DNA of 64,000 bases from Bubalus kerabau. Lineage: Eukaryota; Chordata; Mammalia; Artiodactyla; Bovidae. Made by a program: the position numbers and the translations under genes. Positions 24,820 to 55,759 of the stretch are shown here, one piece after another. Under the pieces are notes generated by a model that made no database searches, was not told the DNA's origin, and saw only the letters and a list, made by a program, of their open reading frames with translations. Location: assembly GCF_029407905.1 (NCBI RefSeq), contig NC_073635.1, forward strand, positions 33,595,501-33,659,500, given 5' to 3'. Each line of letters begins with the position of its first letter. Position 1 is the stretch's first letter.

Positions 24820-25470
24820 CTAGGTTGAGAAATTAAGAAGAAAATTCCATTACAGTGCACCAAAAAGAATAAAACACCTAGGAATAAAGTTAACCAAGGA
24901 AGGGAAGGATCTGTATACTGAAAACTATACACAATTTGATGAAAGAAAGTTAAGAAACAAAATAAATGGAAAGATATTCCATGCTCATGGTTTTAAAGGA
25001 TTAATATTGTTAAAATGTTCATACTACCTGAGGAATCTGCAATCCCTGTCAAAATACCAAAGGCATTTTTTCCACGGAAACAGAAAAAAATAATCCCCAA
25101 ATTTGTATGGAACCACAAAAGACCCTGAATTGCCAAAGCAATCTTGAGAAAAGAAGAGCAAAGCTAAAGGCATCATACATTCTGATTTCGAAATGCATTG
25201 CAAAGCTACAGCAATCACAGCAATATGGTGCTGGCATGAAAACAAGACAGAGATCAATGTAACAGAACCCAGAAATAAACCTGTGCACGGTCAACTGATC
25301 TACCACATGGGAGCCTGGAATACAGAATGAACGCAGGAAGGACCGCCTCAACAAAGGGGGTCAGGAAAGCTGGACAGCCTCATGCAAAAGGATGAAACTG
25401 GATCCCTACAAATGATCTTGGTGATCATTTTTTGGATTTGACACCCACCGAAAGCAAAGACAACAAAAGA
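24820..25470 (+). repeat. L1 LINE, ORF2 3' part (decayed)
   Basis: In the sense direction it gives broken L1 ORF2 phrases, such as a lysine/asparagine-rich …NKINGKIFHAHG… stretch and later …NRTQK… with frameshifts. It ends with the usual GGATTTGACACCCA… segment. The left boundary is uncertain. Confidence 0.7.
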
Positions 25471-25498
25471 AAATGAAAGTGGAAGTATACCACACTAA

Positions 25499-25752
25499 AA
25501 AGCTGAAGCTCTGATATTCTGGCCACCTGATGTGAGGAGCCAACTCATTGGAAAAGACCCTGATGCTGGGGAAGACTGAGGACAGGAAGAGAAGGGGATG
25601 ACAGAGGATGAGATCGTTGGATGGCATCACCGACTCAATGGACATGAGTTTGAGCAAACTCCAGGAGACAGTAAAGGACAGGGAAGCCTGGTGTGTTGCG
25701 GTCCGTGGGGGTCGCAGAGTCAGACATGACTGAGCGACTGAACAACAACAAA
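25499..25752 (+). repeat. BovB LINE 3' end
   Basis: Sense copy from AGCTGAAGCTCTGATATTC to the AACAACAACAAACC tail. Confidence 0.85.
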
Positions 25753-26795
25753 CCTAGAAGTGTCAGCTGCCCCTCCCATCCTGAGTCTGGAGGGGGTCCT
25801 ATGAGCATTCTGTGCTGATGCATCAGAGAATTCATGGCAGGGAGGGATGGAGGTCCCAACAGAGCTCCTGTCTAAAATGGGCTGCAGCCCATGTGGCCAG
25901 TCACTGTCTCAGTGGCTGGGGGAAGCAGCAGCCCCCAGGGGCACAGGGAGTCCAGTATAACTTGGTGCAGTGAGAGCCTCTGACTGCATCAGAGATGAAT
26001 TGTACTTGTCTGTTTTTGCCTATGTAGAGCCTCTTTTTGCCAATGCAGAAACTCAACTGGAAAAGCAATTACCGCTTATTAATCAAGCTGATTTTAGGGC
26101 CTATTAATTAAATCTGCATCAGTTTTTAAAATCCATTATATTGTTGAGTATGCTTTCAAGAGACATTATCAGTAACTAGTAAAATACAAATTCTTTTTGT
26201 ACTTTGTAATTTAAATGGGAAAGCACATGGAGAAATGACTTTATTTGAGAAAGCTCATTAATTTCATTTCTGGCTCCATGCCACAGGACATGTTCTGTGC
26301 TCTGGATGGAGTGGACACTTCAGCAGAATCCTGGGCTCATTCCTTTCTCTGACGCCTGGAAGCTGAGATAAAGCAAATCTGACTTTGTCACGTAGTTGAC
26401 TATGAGCAGTCTCTCCAAACTTCATTTTTCTGATTTGCAAAATGGGGAAAATGATACTTAACTCACAGAACTTTTGTGAGTGTGTATCATGCAGCACCTG
26501 GTACAGGGTGGGCATTCAGTGTTACTTTAGGGTCCAGCTGACATAATCGAGTTAATCGTGCAACTTTGAAGAGGTAGATGTTACTTTGCTTTACATGCTG
26601 CTTGCCAACATTTCTATGACACTGAAAGCATCGCTGTTGCCATGACTATTCTTGACAGGGGCTTGGGAAAGCTGAAAGACTTGACCGACATGAAGGAACC
26701 GGCAGAGCCAAGACCTAGGTCTTCTGACCCCAAGCCCTGTGTTCTGCTGACTCACACCAGTCCTCGCCCCCCAGGACACCCCTCCCACATGCTGC
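25753..26795. other. Intergenic, with a possible MIR
   Basis: About 26390-26525 resembles a sense MIR (…TTTGCAAAATGGGGAAAATG…). Nothing else is recognised. Confidence 0.4.
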
Positions 26796-26806
26796 TTCCT
26801 CTCCTT
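26796..26806. repeat. Left target-site duplication of the inverted BovB
   Basis: TTCCTCTCCTT here and TTCTTCTCCTT at 28020-28030 differ at one base. The right copy overlaps the last BovB bases by about three. Confidence 0.6.
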
Positions 26807-28022
26807 CAGTTCAGTTGCTCAGTCGTGTCCGACTCTTTGCGACCCCATGAATTGCAGCACGCCAGGCCTCCCTGTTCATCACCAACTCCCGGAGTTCACC
26901 CAGACTCACGTCCATCGAGTCAGTGATGCCATCCAGCCATCTCATCCTCTGTCGTCCCCTTCTCCTCCTGCCCTTCAATCCCTCCCAGCATCAGAGTCTT
27001 TTCCAATGAGTCAACTCTTCACATGAAGTGGCCAAAGTACTGGAGTTTAAGCTTTAGCATCATTCTTTCCAAAGAAATCCCAGGGCTGATCTCCTTCAGA
27101 ATGGACTGGTTGGATCTCCTTGCAGTCCAAGGAACTCTCAAGAGTCTTCTCCAGCACCACAGTTCAAAAGCATCAATTCTTCGGCACTCAGCCTTCTTCA
27201 CAGTCCAACTCTCACATCCATACATGACCACTGCAAAAACCATAGCCTTGACTAGACGGACCTTTGTTGGCAAAGTAATATCTCTGCTTTTCAATATGCT
27301 ATCTAGGTTGGTCATAACTTTTCTTCCAAGAAGTAAGCATCTTTTAATTTCATGGCTGCAGTCACCATCTGCAGTGATTTTGGAGCCCCCCAAAATAAAG
27401 TCTGACACTGTTTCCACTGTTTCCCCACCTATTTCCCATGAAGTGATGGGACCACATGTCATGGTCTTGTTTTCTGAATGTTGAGTTTTAAGCCGACTTT
27501 TTCACTCTCCTCTTTCACCTTCATCAAGAGGCTTTTTAGTTCCTCTTCCCTTTCTGCCATAAGGGTGGTGTCATCTGCATATCTGAGGTTATTGATATTT
27601 CTCCCAGCAATCTTGATTCCAGCTTGTGCTTCTTCTAGCCCAGCATTTCTCACGATGTACTCTGCATATAAGTTAAATAAGCAGGGTGACAATATACAGC
27701 CTTGATGTACTCCTTTTCCTATTTGGAACCAGTCTGTTGATCCATGTCCAGTTCTAACTGTTGCTTCCTGACCTGCACATAGGTTTCTGGAAAAGGTCAG
27801 TTTTCATTCCAATCCCAAAGAAAGGCAATGCCAAAGAATGCTCAAACTACCACACAACTGCACTCATCTCACACGCTAGTAATGCTCAAAATTCTCCAAG
27901 CCAGGCTTCAGCAATATGTGAACCATGAACTTCCAGTTGTTCAAGCTGGTTTTAGAAAAGGCAGAGGAACCAGAGACCAAATTGCCAACATCCGCTGGAT
28001 CATCAAAAAAGCAAGAGAGTTC
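26807..28022 (-). repeat. BovB LINE, 5'-truncated with twin-priming inversion
   Basis: From about 27785 down to 26807 the minus strand reads the second half of the BovB reverse transcriptase (LSPCLFNLYAEYI-like, then NLRYADDTTLMAE with the YADD active-site motif) through to the 3' end, with frame breaks. From about 27786 to 28022 the plus strand reads an earlier RT part (QAGFRKGRGTRDQIANIRW). The inverted 5' piece, the deletion of the consensus between the pieces, and near-identical flanks at 26796-26806 and 28020-28030 fit twin priming. The copy is not functional. Confidence 0.88.
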
Positions 28023-28030
28023 TTCTCCTT

Positions 28031-28310
28031 AGGAGAGGACAGTTCCAGTTCTCGACCCTCCATGCAGCCACTAACGGCTCCCACTGCTGTGTATTCTGAC
28101 TCCTCGACTAAGGTAAGTTCCCTGAGGATTTGATGATGTCAACTATGGCCTGTTTCAGTTGTTTGGCTCCAAGTGCTCCCAGGCTACCGAACGTTCAATA
28201 AATGTCTAATGAGTTCCATACTTCTGACCCCTCAAAGGACATCTGGGTTATGAGAAAGCACACAGCTATCTCCACACGAGAGGAAGACTATTAACTGTTC
28301 AGTGACATTT
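28031..28310. other. Intergenic spacer, nothing recognised
   Basis: Unique-looking sequence between two retroposons. Confidence 0.45.
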
Positions 28311-28430
28311 TTTAGTGTTTTGGCCGCGCTGTGCGGCATGTGGGATCTTAGTTCCCTGACCAGGGTTGGAACCTGTGCCCCTGCATTCCAAGTGTAGAGT
28401 CTTAACCACTGGACCGCCAGGGAAGTCCTG
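28311..28430 (-). repeat. CHR-like tRNA-derived SINE
   Basis: Antisense copy ending CTTAACCACTGGACCGCCAG and GGAAGTCC. Confidence 0.8.
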
Positions 28431-28940
28431 TTCATTTCCTGGTAATATTTCAGAAAAGTTGGAGCCCCAGCCTTTGCAGACTTAAAAAAGAAAACTTAAA
28501 GAAAATTGAATTCAGGGGGATCTTTATATAATTTTGGCCTTGTGATCGTTGACGCACTAACTCCACATCTGCTCATTTAAACACTCTACTCTGATTCATG
28601 AGAGGTGAGGAAATGATTGGTCATGAAAGGACTTCAAATTTAACTTACCTGTGAGAACTAGGTCATATTATAAGTCTTAAGAAAAAAATATTTCCATATG
28701 GAGAGGACACTAATAACAATTAACATATGCTTATAAATTTGGTATGTGTTAAAAGGCTTACAAATACTGGGTTTTAAGTCAAGTTTAAGGTGCAATTTGA
28801 TATACAAATCACCAATTTAAACTGTATTTTGATGCGTTTTGAAAAATGTATAATGTGTACACAGAATCACCATACAATCAAGATTCTACCAAATGCTCAC
28901 TTTTATTGCTGAATATTTTATTTCACTGAATTTATCTTCT
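28431..28940. other. Intergenic, nothing recognised
   Basis: AT-rich. The last 150 bases could be old L1 sequence, but I cannot assign them firmly. Confidence 0.4.
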
Positions 28941-29562
28941 TGTTGTTGGTCAGTCGCTAAATCGTGTCCGACTCTTTGCGACCTCATGGACTGCAGCGCA
29001 CCAGGTTTCCCTATCCTTCACTATCTCCTGGAGTTTACTCAAATTCATGTCTATTGAGTTGGTGATGTTACCCAACCATTTTATCCTCTGCCAACTCGTT
29101 CTTCTCCTGCCCTCAATCTTTCCCAGCATCAGGGTCTTTTCCAATGAGTCGGTTCTTTGCATGAGGTGGCCAAAGTATTAGAGCTTCAGCATCAGTCCTT
29201 CCAATGAATATTCAGGATTGATTTCCTTTAGGATTGGCTGGTTTTTTTCCCCTTGGTGTCCAAGGGACTCTTGAGAGTCTTCTCCAGCACTATAATTCAA
29301 AAGCATCAATTCTTCTGTGCTCAGCCTTCTTTATGGTCCAGCTCTCAGATCTGTACACAACTATCGGCAAAACCACAGCTTTCACTATGTGGACCTTGGC
29401 AGGCAAAGTGACGTCTCTGCTTTTGAATACACTGTCTAGGTCAGTCATAGTTTTCCTTCCAAGGAGCAAGTGTCTTTTAATCTCATGGCTGCGGTCACTG
29501 TCTGCAGTGATTTTGGAGGCCAAGAAAATAAAATCTGTCACTGTTTACACTTTCCCCCCATT
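28941..29562 (-). repeat. BovB LINE 3' end with RT C-terminal remnant
   Basis: The minus strand reads FIFLASKITADSDRSHEIK, later YRSESWTIKKAEHRRIDAFEL, then the 3' UTR. It is diverged and frame-broken. Confidence 0.85.
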
Positions 29563-30190
29563 TATTTATCTATTCCTCTATAAACAGACACCCATTTGTG
29601 GGCTATAATATAAAGGTGTTTTGAACATGTATCTACAGGCTACTGTGTGGATATGCTTTGATTTTTGTTGGTTATAGAACTAAAGTGCGACTCCAAGGTC
29701 ATATGGTAAGTATACGTTTAACTTTATAAGGAACCATTGAATTGTTTTCCAAAGTGACTGTTCTAGTTTATATTCCCACCAGTAATGTATGAGAATTCCA
29801 GTTGTTTCTTATCCTTGCCAACACTAGATTTGTTGGTCTTTTTTTCCCCCTTCTATTTATTTTTTTATTAAGGAAAAATTTAGAACCACTAAGATGCACC
29901 TGCTCAGTTCTGCAGGTTTTCACGTTCACTTGTGCTGCAGAAATCAGGACACAGAAGTTTCATCACCCAAAGTAACCCCCCATTGTCCTTTTGTGGTCAA
30001 TCCCAATCTTGCCTGGCGGTCCAGTGGTTAAGACTCGCACTTCCAAAGCAGGGATTGTGGGTTCAATCCCTGGTTGGGGAACTGAGATCCCACATGTGGC
30101 AGCCAAAAGTTAAAAGGAAAAAACCCCCCAAAACAACTCCCTTTTTCACTCTTGTCCCTGGCGACCACAGTTTTGTTTTCTGACCTTGTG
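29563..30190 (-). repeat. Old L1 LINE 3' region (antisense), split by a SINE
   Basis: It carries the familiar complement …CTTTATAAGGAACCATTGAAT… and …CCTTGCCAACACTAGATTTG. It resumes after the SINE with CTCTTGTCCCTGGCGACCAC. Confidence 0.65.
30009..30125 (+). repeat. CHR-like tRNA-derived SINE
   Basis: Sense copy (GCCTGGCGGTCCAGTGGTTA …) with an A-rich, C-interrupted tail, inserted in the old L1. Confidence 0.8.
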
Positions 30191-32214
30191 CTTCTGCCTC
30201 TTCCATTATACCATACAGGCGGGCTCATGGGCATCCAATCAGAAGACTGTACACTTCAATTTTACAGTGTGTGTGTTGATTATACTTCTATTGAAAAAAA
30301 AAAAGCTGTCTTTGTAGAGTTTATCTTCAAGGAGTAGAAAAAGCATGACACAAGTATGTGTTGGTGACAGAAGTGCTATGCAGGAAAACAAAGCCACGCC
30401 ACGGGGTTGGGATGCTGGCTGGTGGGGAAGGCAGGGACAGGCTGAGTTTTATACAGAGAGCAAGTGGGGGGGTGTTGGGGGTGGGGGAGAGGGGAGCCTC
30501 TGATAAGGTGCAATTCGAGCTGACTTCAGAGAGGTGAGGGAGAAAGCCAAGAAGCTGGGGAAAGACAGATGCAGTGGAACAGAAAGTGTCAAAGTCTTGA
30601 GACAACACCTGTGAGGGAGGCTCCAGGGACAGCCAGGACTGCACTGGAGCTGGAGGAGCCAGGTGATGGGGCAGGGGACACGTGGGAGGACGTGCGGGGC
30701 CTGGTGGGGACAGTTAGGGGTCCGGCTGTCTGGGGGAGGTCAGCCGAGAAGACTGGGGGTGCAGGGAAGAGGAGGAGGTGTCGGCTAGAAGTCCCTTCAG
30801 GAAAAGTCGCACATGGGGTGGGCAGGGCTAACAAGCGGGCACGTGTGTGTGTGACGATGTGCCAAGGCTGCCGTGTGGCCCGGAACTGGGCGGGAGGATC
30901 CGTCATGGAGGTGCAGGCGGGACAGTGGAGGCGGGAGTCTGCACTTGGATGTGCTCAGTCCAGAGAGAACCTAATAACAGCTCAGATGTGCTGGTGAGGT
31001 CTAGGGTGGAAATGTGGGCATCGCAGCCAAGGAGCAAGTGTGAAGAGGGGAGGCCTGGGATGGAGGGGAAAGGGACAGAAAACAGCTATGTGTCAAGAGG
31101 TGCTATACAGAGACACGGGGCCAGGGGGCCAGCCAGAGAACCACGGCGGGCGTGTGTGTGTCATCTGTCACAGACGCAACACAGTACAGGAATCTGCAGC
31201 TTGGGGAGGACACTGGCAAGCCTGGGCAGCACCACCCAGAGAACCGAGGTTGATGAAGGAGTAATGGCATCTGAGAACCGTGTCCACAGAGTTTCCAGCA
31301 CCCAGAGAGGAACCTGTTGTCGTGGGTTTGGCTTTTTGAAGTTTATGCAGGAGGAAAAGACAGTGGAGCAGCCTACTCTCCGAGTCACTTAGCCGCTACA
31401 TTTGCTCAGGCTTTAGAGCAGTCTGGGGGCATTGTTTTTCCTGTGCAACCCTCAAAAGGGCATCAGAGCCAACTGGGGTCCTGGTTAAAATAGAAGACTC
31501 CATGTTCCACCCAAGCCTACCAAATCAACCTCGGGTACCAGCCCTGAGAAGACAGAAAGCTCTCGATGATTCTCATGTGCATGAGTTTCAAAAGCACGGC
31601 ACTGAGGGCAGGGAGAGAAAAACAGAAGACAATCAGAGTGGAAGGGAAATTCAGGTAAAAGGGCTATGGAAGTGACAGAGGTGGGGGCCCTGCTCTCAGA
31701 TCTGTGCCTTGTGTGAGTGAAGAACTAACACGGAAACACAAACTTAGCTTCCAAAAATTATCCGTCCCATGAGGGTCGGGCCACTCGGTTTTAGGATCTC
31801 TCAGTTCTTACAATGTCCTAGAATGTTTTTATTTCAATGCATTGAGTTTTAAAGAAAAGAATATGTTTGTGTTTTTAATCTTCTGTATTTTGTGAAGGAG
31901 GGACTCCCTCTCAAATAATTATCTGGGATAAAACAAAATGGGCTCAGCATAACACAGATTCTGGCATTATTCTAGAAAGGGAAGGCTCATTATAATGTCT
32001 TTCAGTTAGAAAAGTGTCTATTTCTCATCTTAAATTATTGCACTGAGTGTACAGAGAAACGAATTTGTATCTAAACCTTAGGCCACCACTGCATTGTGGA
32101 GGCAAAAGATACTATCAATGAAAACACCTGAAAAGGTTTCCTCAGAGGCCACTTGTTAGGGCACATTTTAAAATAAAACACCTGTGTGTACATAAAAATA
32201 CAGTTGACTCCATA
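30191..32214. other. Region just downstream of CDK8, no supported gene
   Basis: About 30330-31000 is purine-rich and resembles an ancient interspersed repeat I cannot name. A G-run cluster lies at 30461-30497. A plus-strand frame of 181 codons (30847-31392) has no recognisable domain. From 31400 the sequence is AT-rich and single-copy-looking, with an extra minus-strand AATAAA at 31828-31833. Confidence 0.45.
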
Positions 32215-32235
32215 TTTTGATTTATGAAAAATAAA

Positions 32236-32241
32236 TTTATT
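32236..32241 (-). promoter_or_regulatory. CDK8: Main candidate poly(A) signal of CDK8
   Basis: TTTATT on the plus strand is AATAAA in the CDK8 sense. It lies about 1.13 kb after the stop codon. Cleavage would be expected at roughly 32205-32226. Further AATAAA hexamers at 33172-33177 and 31828-31833 are alternatives. Confidence 0.65.
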
Positions 32242-33171
32242 ACATAACACCTTGTTTTTAACAATGTTCAATTTTTTTAAATTCAGAATACTTGTGTCAT
32301 TCATGTAAAATAGTTTGATACAGTACATTGTATGTTATAGGTTTTCTTTTTTCCTCAAAAATTCTAAGGCTCTCCTACTCCTTCTTCTTTGCTGAAGTAA
32401 GGGCACCCTAAACAACGTGCGAACAAGTTTTAAAAAAAGAAAATGAACTGAACGAAATTTTAGTAGCACTACACCAACCAGCTTTAAAATCAGGACAAAA
32501 TATCTGAATCGGATGCCGCACCTTTTTAAGGAAGTTATCACTCATGCTTTTTTCATCTTAAAGCATGCTCACAAATCAGCAACACCAACAAGAAAAATAA
32601 AACACTGTCTATGACAATCATTTTAGTTTGTTTGCTGAACCAAACAGGTTTATATCAATGACAACATATTTAATTACTATCAATAGCAGCTTTAATACCA
32701 GTCAAGTCATAGATTGAAAATAAAAACAAACTCAGAAGTTGGAAATTAATCTTTGGGAGTTTTGAAACCTTCCTGGAAAAACTATGTGGCTTCTTGTACT
32801 TTCCAAAACAATCCAAGCAATATTCTTGGTCAAAGAACACTGATTAATGTAGAAAATGAATCAACCCACTGATAAGACATTGAAATGAAAGGTGTACCGA
32901 AATAATCTCATGTTGAGTCTTGGTTGCTTCGTTAACGTATACTGCATGTTTCAAGTACCAGTTAAACCTCTGTGTGTGTGTGTGTACTATTGGTCAGATA
33001 ATGTTGTTACACTGGAAGAATTCACCACATATGACGACAAATGCTTGCCCCTAGCACGTTTCACAGCTTCAACTGCTACAGACTGTCACTGAAAAAAATG
33101 CATTGGTCAGTCTGAACCATGTCAAGTAAACTATGGAAGTAGCAAACCCACAACACAAACTGTGCTAGCAC

Positions 33172-33177
33172 TTTATT
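33172..33177 (-). promoter_or_regulatory. CDK8: Possible proximal poly(A) signal of CDK8
   Basis: A second AATAAA in the CDK8 sense lies about 190 nt after the stop codon. If used, it would give a short 3' UTR lacking most of the downstream sequence. Confidence 0.35.
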
Positions 33178-33368
33178 CTCAAGCCTAACTCCAGACAGCG
33201 ACAACGTGGAAGCCACTACCCCAATCGGTGAAAAGCGGTGGAACTCGGCTACCGGACATCTGACTGCGTGGCTGCACAGTACGTTCTCATGGCCCATCCC
33301 AGGCTCCCGCTGAAAGCTGCAGGCGGCCTGCGGCACCGCGACAGTGCATGGACGGTGTCCGACGCAGC

Positions 33369-52097
<18,729 letters not shown>

Positions 52098-52247
52098 CTG
52101 TGGAAACAAAATAGTGTTTTTTTTCAGTAGACAGTAGTGGTTTCTTTTAAATAGACAATACGCCAATATAACATAAATCCACCTTTAAAAAAACCACATT
52201 TACTCAAAAATTAAAATCAAACACAGGAAGTCACCAAAGAAGCTTTA

Positions 52248-52273
52248 TGTGTGTGTGTGTGTGTGTGTGTGTA
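52248..52273. repeat. (TG)n microsatellite
   Basis: About 13 uninterrupted TG units, roughly 150 bp from exon 5 on its intron 4 side. Confidence 0.9.
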
Positions 52274-55200
52274 TGCCAAGTAATATGCAACTTCATGAAG
52301 GCCAAATATGGTAGTGCTTTCTCCAGGCAGAGCGAGGGCTTTTCTTGGCGCTGTTATCAGTCTGCTTTCACTACTGTGGAACATCTGGCAGAAAGTTACA
52401 ACGCTCTGCTTCCTTCTAACTCTTTCAATTATATAAAACGCCCTGCAACTTTAAGGGGAAATGTATCTTCATATATAATATAATACTGCATTATTAAAAT
52501 AGCAAGTTAATTACAAAGAAGGGGCTACCTGATAGCTTTTTTTTTTGGGGGGGGGGAACCACATAGTATATATCTATGTTTCAAACAAATTATAGAGAAA
52601 TCAATGTAAGAGCCTTTTCTAAATGAGTTAGCAGAGTAGTAGAAATTTTCCATGACCTGAACAGTTCTCATTTTTAAATAAAAAAGGAAACTAACATATT
52701 AAAATGAGATTTTACAAAGGTAATACTTCAAACAGTTTTTAAATGTCTAAAAACATCAAGATTAACTGTCATCTAAAACCCGTTATGGTGGTGTATCTAC
52801 CACACTAACATGCAATGTAAGGGCTGCCCTTCTTGAGGAAAAAGGAAGAAGGGAAGAAGGCAGAGGAGGGAAGGCGGCGGCCACAATCTCTCTCAGGCCG
52901 CCAGCCTGCTGTCCGCCTGACCTGACTGCAGTTCTATCAGTCTGCCAAATAAGAGCGAAACCCGAGCTCAATCCCTTTCAAATGCGGATCAAAGCAATCT
53001 TGAAGATCAAATTAAACATCTTAATGAAGGCTGTGTACAGTGGGAACCAGGTCACAGGCTCCCCTGACCATATTTAACAACAGCCTCTATGCTATTACTG
53101 ACAAAATGTGACTTCCAGGACATTACTCTACCAACTACCAAACATCAAAATTATTTCTTTATCCTCAGCGAAAGGACACTTCTGAAAAGGCAGTGCACAC
53201 ATTTCAAAGGTTGAAAATTCTGCAGCTTTTCAGGTGAGGAAATGCGGCACCAGAGAGTGACTGGCCTGCTCTGAGTGCGACGGATAAGCTGGGGCGGTAG
53301 CAAGGATCCAGCCTGTCCCTGAGCAGAGCCACCCCCTTCCCAACATGCCCTGCTGAGAGTGATTTATACAGCCAGCTTTAAACGGATGTGTATCACCATA
53401 GTCATGATCATTATGTTCTGCTCAAGAAAATGTTTCCAGAACCTCTCTCATCACACCCGCTCCTGCCCCGAGACAGCAGGGCAAGCACAAGGAAGTGCAG
53501 GGCTGATAATACTCCCCATGAGCCACGTGGAGCTGCCAACCACAAACAGCACTGCCCACCGCTGACACCAGATGAGGCTCTACCCCAGAGCAAACCAGGG
53601 CTCAGGGAGGCTTGTGGAATGTGATAGCAGGGGTGGGCCCTCCCAGAGGCACAGGCAGCCTGTCCACCTGACTGGGGGTAGGGCTCAGGAGGGGACCTGG
53701 GCATCTGGGCTAGAATTCTCTCCTCATGGGCCATCAGGGCAGGAGCCCCGAGACAACTCTTGAACCCCATTTTGATTCTCCTCTCATCAACTCTGGCTTC
53801 TCTACCATCGCCAGGGCTCACTTCCAAAGAGACAAAGCTGATCATGTCACCCCCTTGCTTAAAATCTTCCACAGTGACAGGGGAAAATTATCAGGAAAAC
53901 AGTGGAACAGAAAATGATAGACACACTGTGAATACAACTGGGTTAAAAAAAAAAATGTGCCACGAGTAAGGACTAGAAGAACAAAAAAGGTTAGTGACAG
54001 GTAGGGATGAACTTTTTCACAAGTTTCTTTGAGCCCTTTCCTGTGCTTTACTATTACTTAAAGGCTTCACCTTTCACGGCGCCTCCCCACCTGTGCTGTG
54101 AATGGGTAGAAGTCTTCATGGTGGGAAGCCAGGTGCCTGCAAGCTCGGCTCCAGGACGACTCCCCCTACCCCAGGGCACGGCCCTGCCACAAGTGTGCTG
54201 CCTGACTGTCCTGTTCTGTGACTAGTCAGACCTTTTTCACAACCACATCAGTGCTGGCCCTGTATTTCTGCCACAACAACTTTCCTTTCCTCTGTGTTAC
54301 TTGGCAATGTCTGGTTCTCCACTTGCCTTTTAAAGATAAAATATGCGAATACATCCTGACTATAAACAGGCCACATACAGTTAAGAGAGTCTGAAGAGTC
54401 AGAGACTCTTCCACCACCCATCACTCCTCCACCGCATCCCGAACACCACGCCATCCTCGAGAGTTACCAGCTGATTATCTGGCTTGCTGTGATGGATTCT
54501 GCTAGCACTCAAGTGCTCCTAAAAGATTACTTCCGTTTCTGGCAAAGGCACAAGCACAAAGGGGCATCTCTTTCTTCCTTCTATTCTAGAGTGGAAAAAC
54601 TCCCTCTTTTGATTTCTTACTCATTCAGCAGCTGGGTTCAGATCTGAGAAGCCCTGGGGTGGGTGGTACTGGTTAGCCTGCTACTAGGCAAAGGGAGGGA
54701 AAAAAAAAACCCCTCTTGGTCTTCATTTTATTATACACTCAATGGACTGGCCATGTCCCAAGCAGCTTGGTTCTGAGCCTTGGTTTGGAACAGTCTCTCT
54801 ATCAAAGTCTTGCCTGGTATTAGGGTTTGGGGCCAAAACTCCAGATAATAATTAGAACTTTTTCTATTAGACAACTCACTGCCTACTGCATGATCTGAAG
54901 TAGATCTCAGGGCTGAGACACTAAGCAGACTTAAATTAGTGGTTTTAAGTTCAGCTTTGGCATGCTATATAGTCAGAAACAAAAGAGAACGGTGTTCAGT
55001 GCTGTTTTACTATTTATAAGCAGTGAGTTGCTCCCCATGGGATCTCCCATGGTACCATTCCACAGGCCTCAGACAGTGACAGTTGGATTTAGGAGACAAA
55101 TTCCACACTACATTTCTTTTGAGAATGTAACCTAATGGAAAGTTCAAGAGAAAATGGCAGAAAAACCACAGAGACCATGAATACTCTTTTATTTGTTTAA

Positions 55201-55729
55201 TCAGTACTAAGGAAGACTTCAAAAGACTTGATTTTTGTTTTAGTACTTAATGCCACACCGAGACAATACTATATCCTCCAAAAGGCTAATTCCTTTCATC
55301 TTTGTCTATCAGTGGAGAATCTGATAGCCCTAGGGCCAAACCATCCAAGTCACTGATGATAAAACACAGCAACAATCATGACTTTAGTGAACTGCAATCA
55401 AATGTAATCATCTTAAAGCAACATACAGAACTCTGCTGGTGACATTTTGATGAGGCACATCCCCCATGAAACTATCTGCTGCTACATACAGCAAAGGTCC
55501 AATGTGACCTAAAAGTATTATAGCATCATGACAACATCTTCAAGAATAGTTATCTTACTCACAGAAGTGACTACAGGACACCTTTATTGCCTGCTGAACA
55601 ATGAAACAGATGGATGAAATACTTTTCCAAGTCTACTTCTTTGATTATTTGAAACTATGCCTTGAAACAAGCCTTTCTCTTGTTTTCTTTCTGCCAGAAA
55701 AAAAACTAATTTTGTATTAGTTTGCTATG

Positions 55730-55759
55730 GAAAAACTTAAACGAACTTTTCGGCCAACC
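55730..55759. mobile_element. Single terminal repeat of a mariner-type element (possible)
   Basis: AAAAACTTAAACGAACTTTT followed by CGGCCAACC resembles the terminal repeat of short ruminant mariner elements (…GAACTTTTTGGCCAACC as I recall). The opposite arm to the left is not clear. Confidence 0.45.

Larger units (their letters stand above)
32215..33368 (-). other. CDK8: CDK8 3' untranslated region
   Basis: About 1.15 kb separate the stop codon from a canonical AATAAA on the minus strand. The stretch is AT-rich, has no recognisable repeat apart from a short TG run near 32971, and has no sustained reading frame. The length agrees with the roughly 1.2-kb mammalian CDK8 3' UTR as I recall it. 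The right boundary is certain; the left boundary is inferred from the poly(A) signal. Confidence 0.75.

Noticed and set aside
27019..27692. Reverse-transcriptase-like frames as a host gene or retron
   Set aside because: They are BovB LINE sequence with YADD, broken by frameshifts and an inversion.
28311..28430. tRNA gene
   Set aside because: The tRNA resemblance comes from a CHR-like SINE. It lacks an intact tRNA fold and ends in a SINE tail. The same holds for the copies at 8233, 30009, 56623 and 57011.
30847..31392. Plus-strand open frame of 181 codons
   Set aside because: It lies in GC-rich, repeat-like sequence, has no known domain, and overlaps other open frames on both strands. Composition explains the length.
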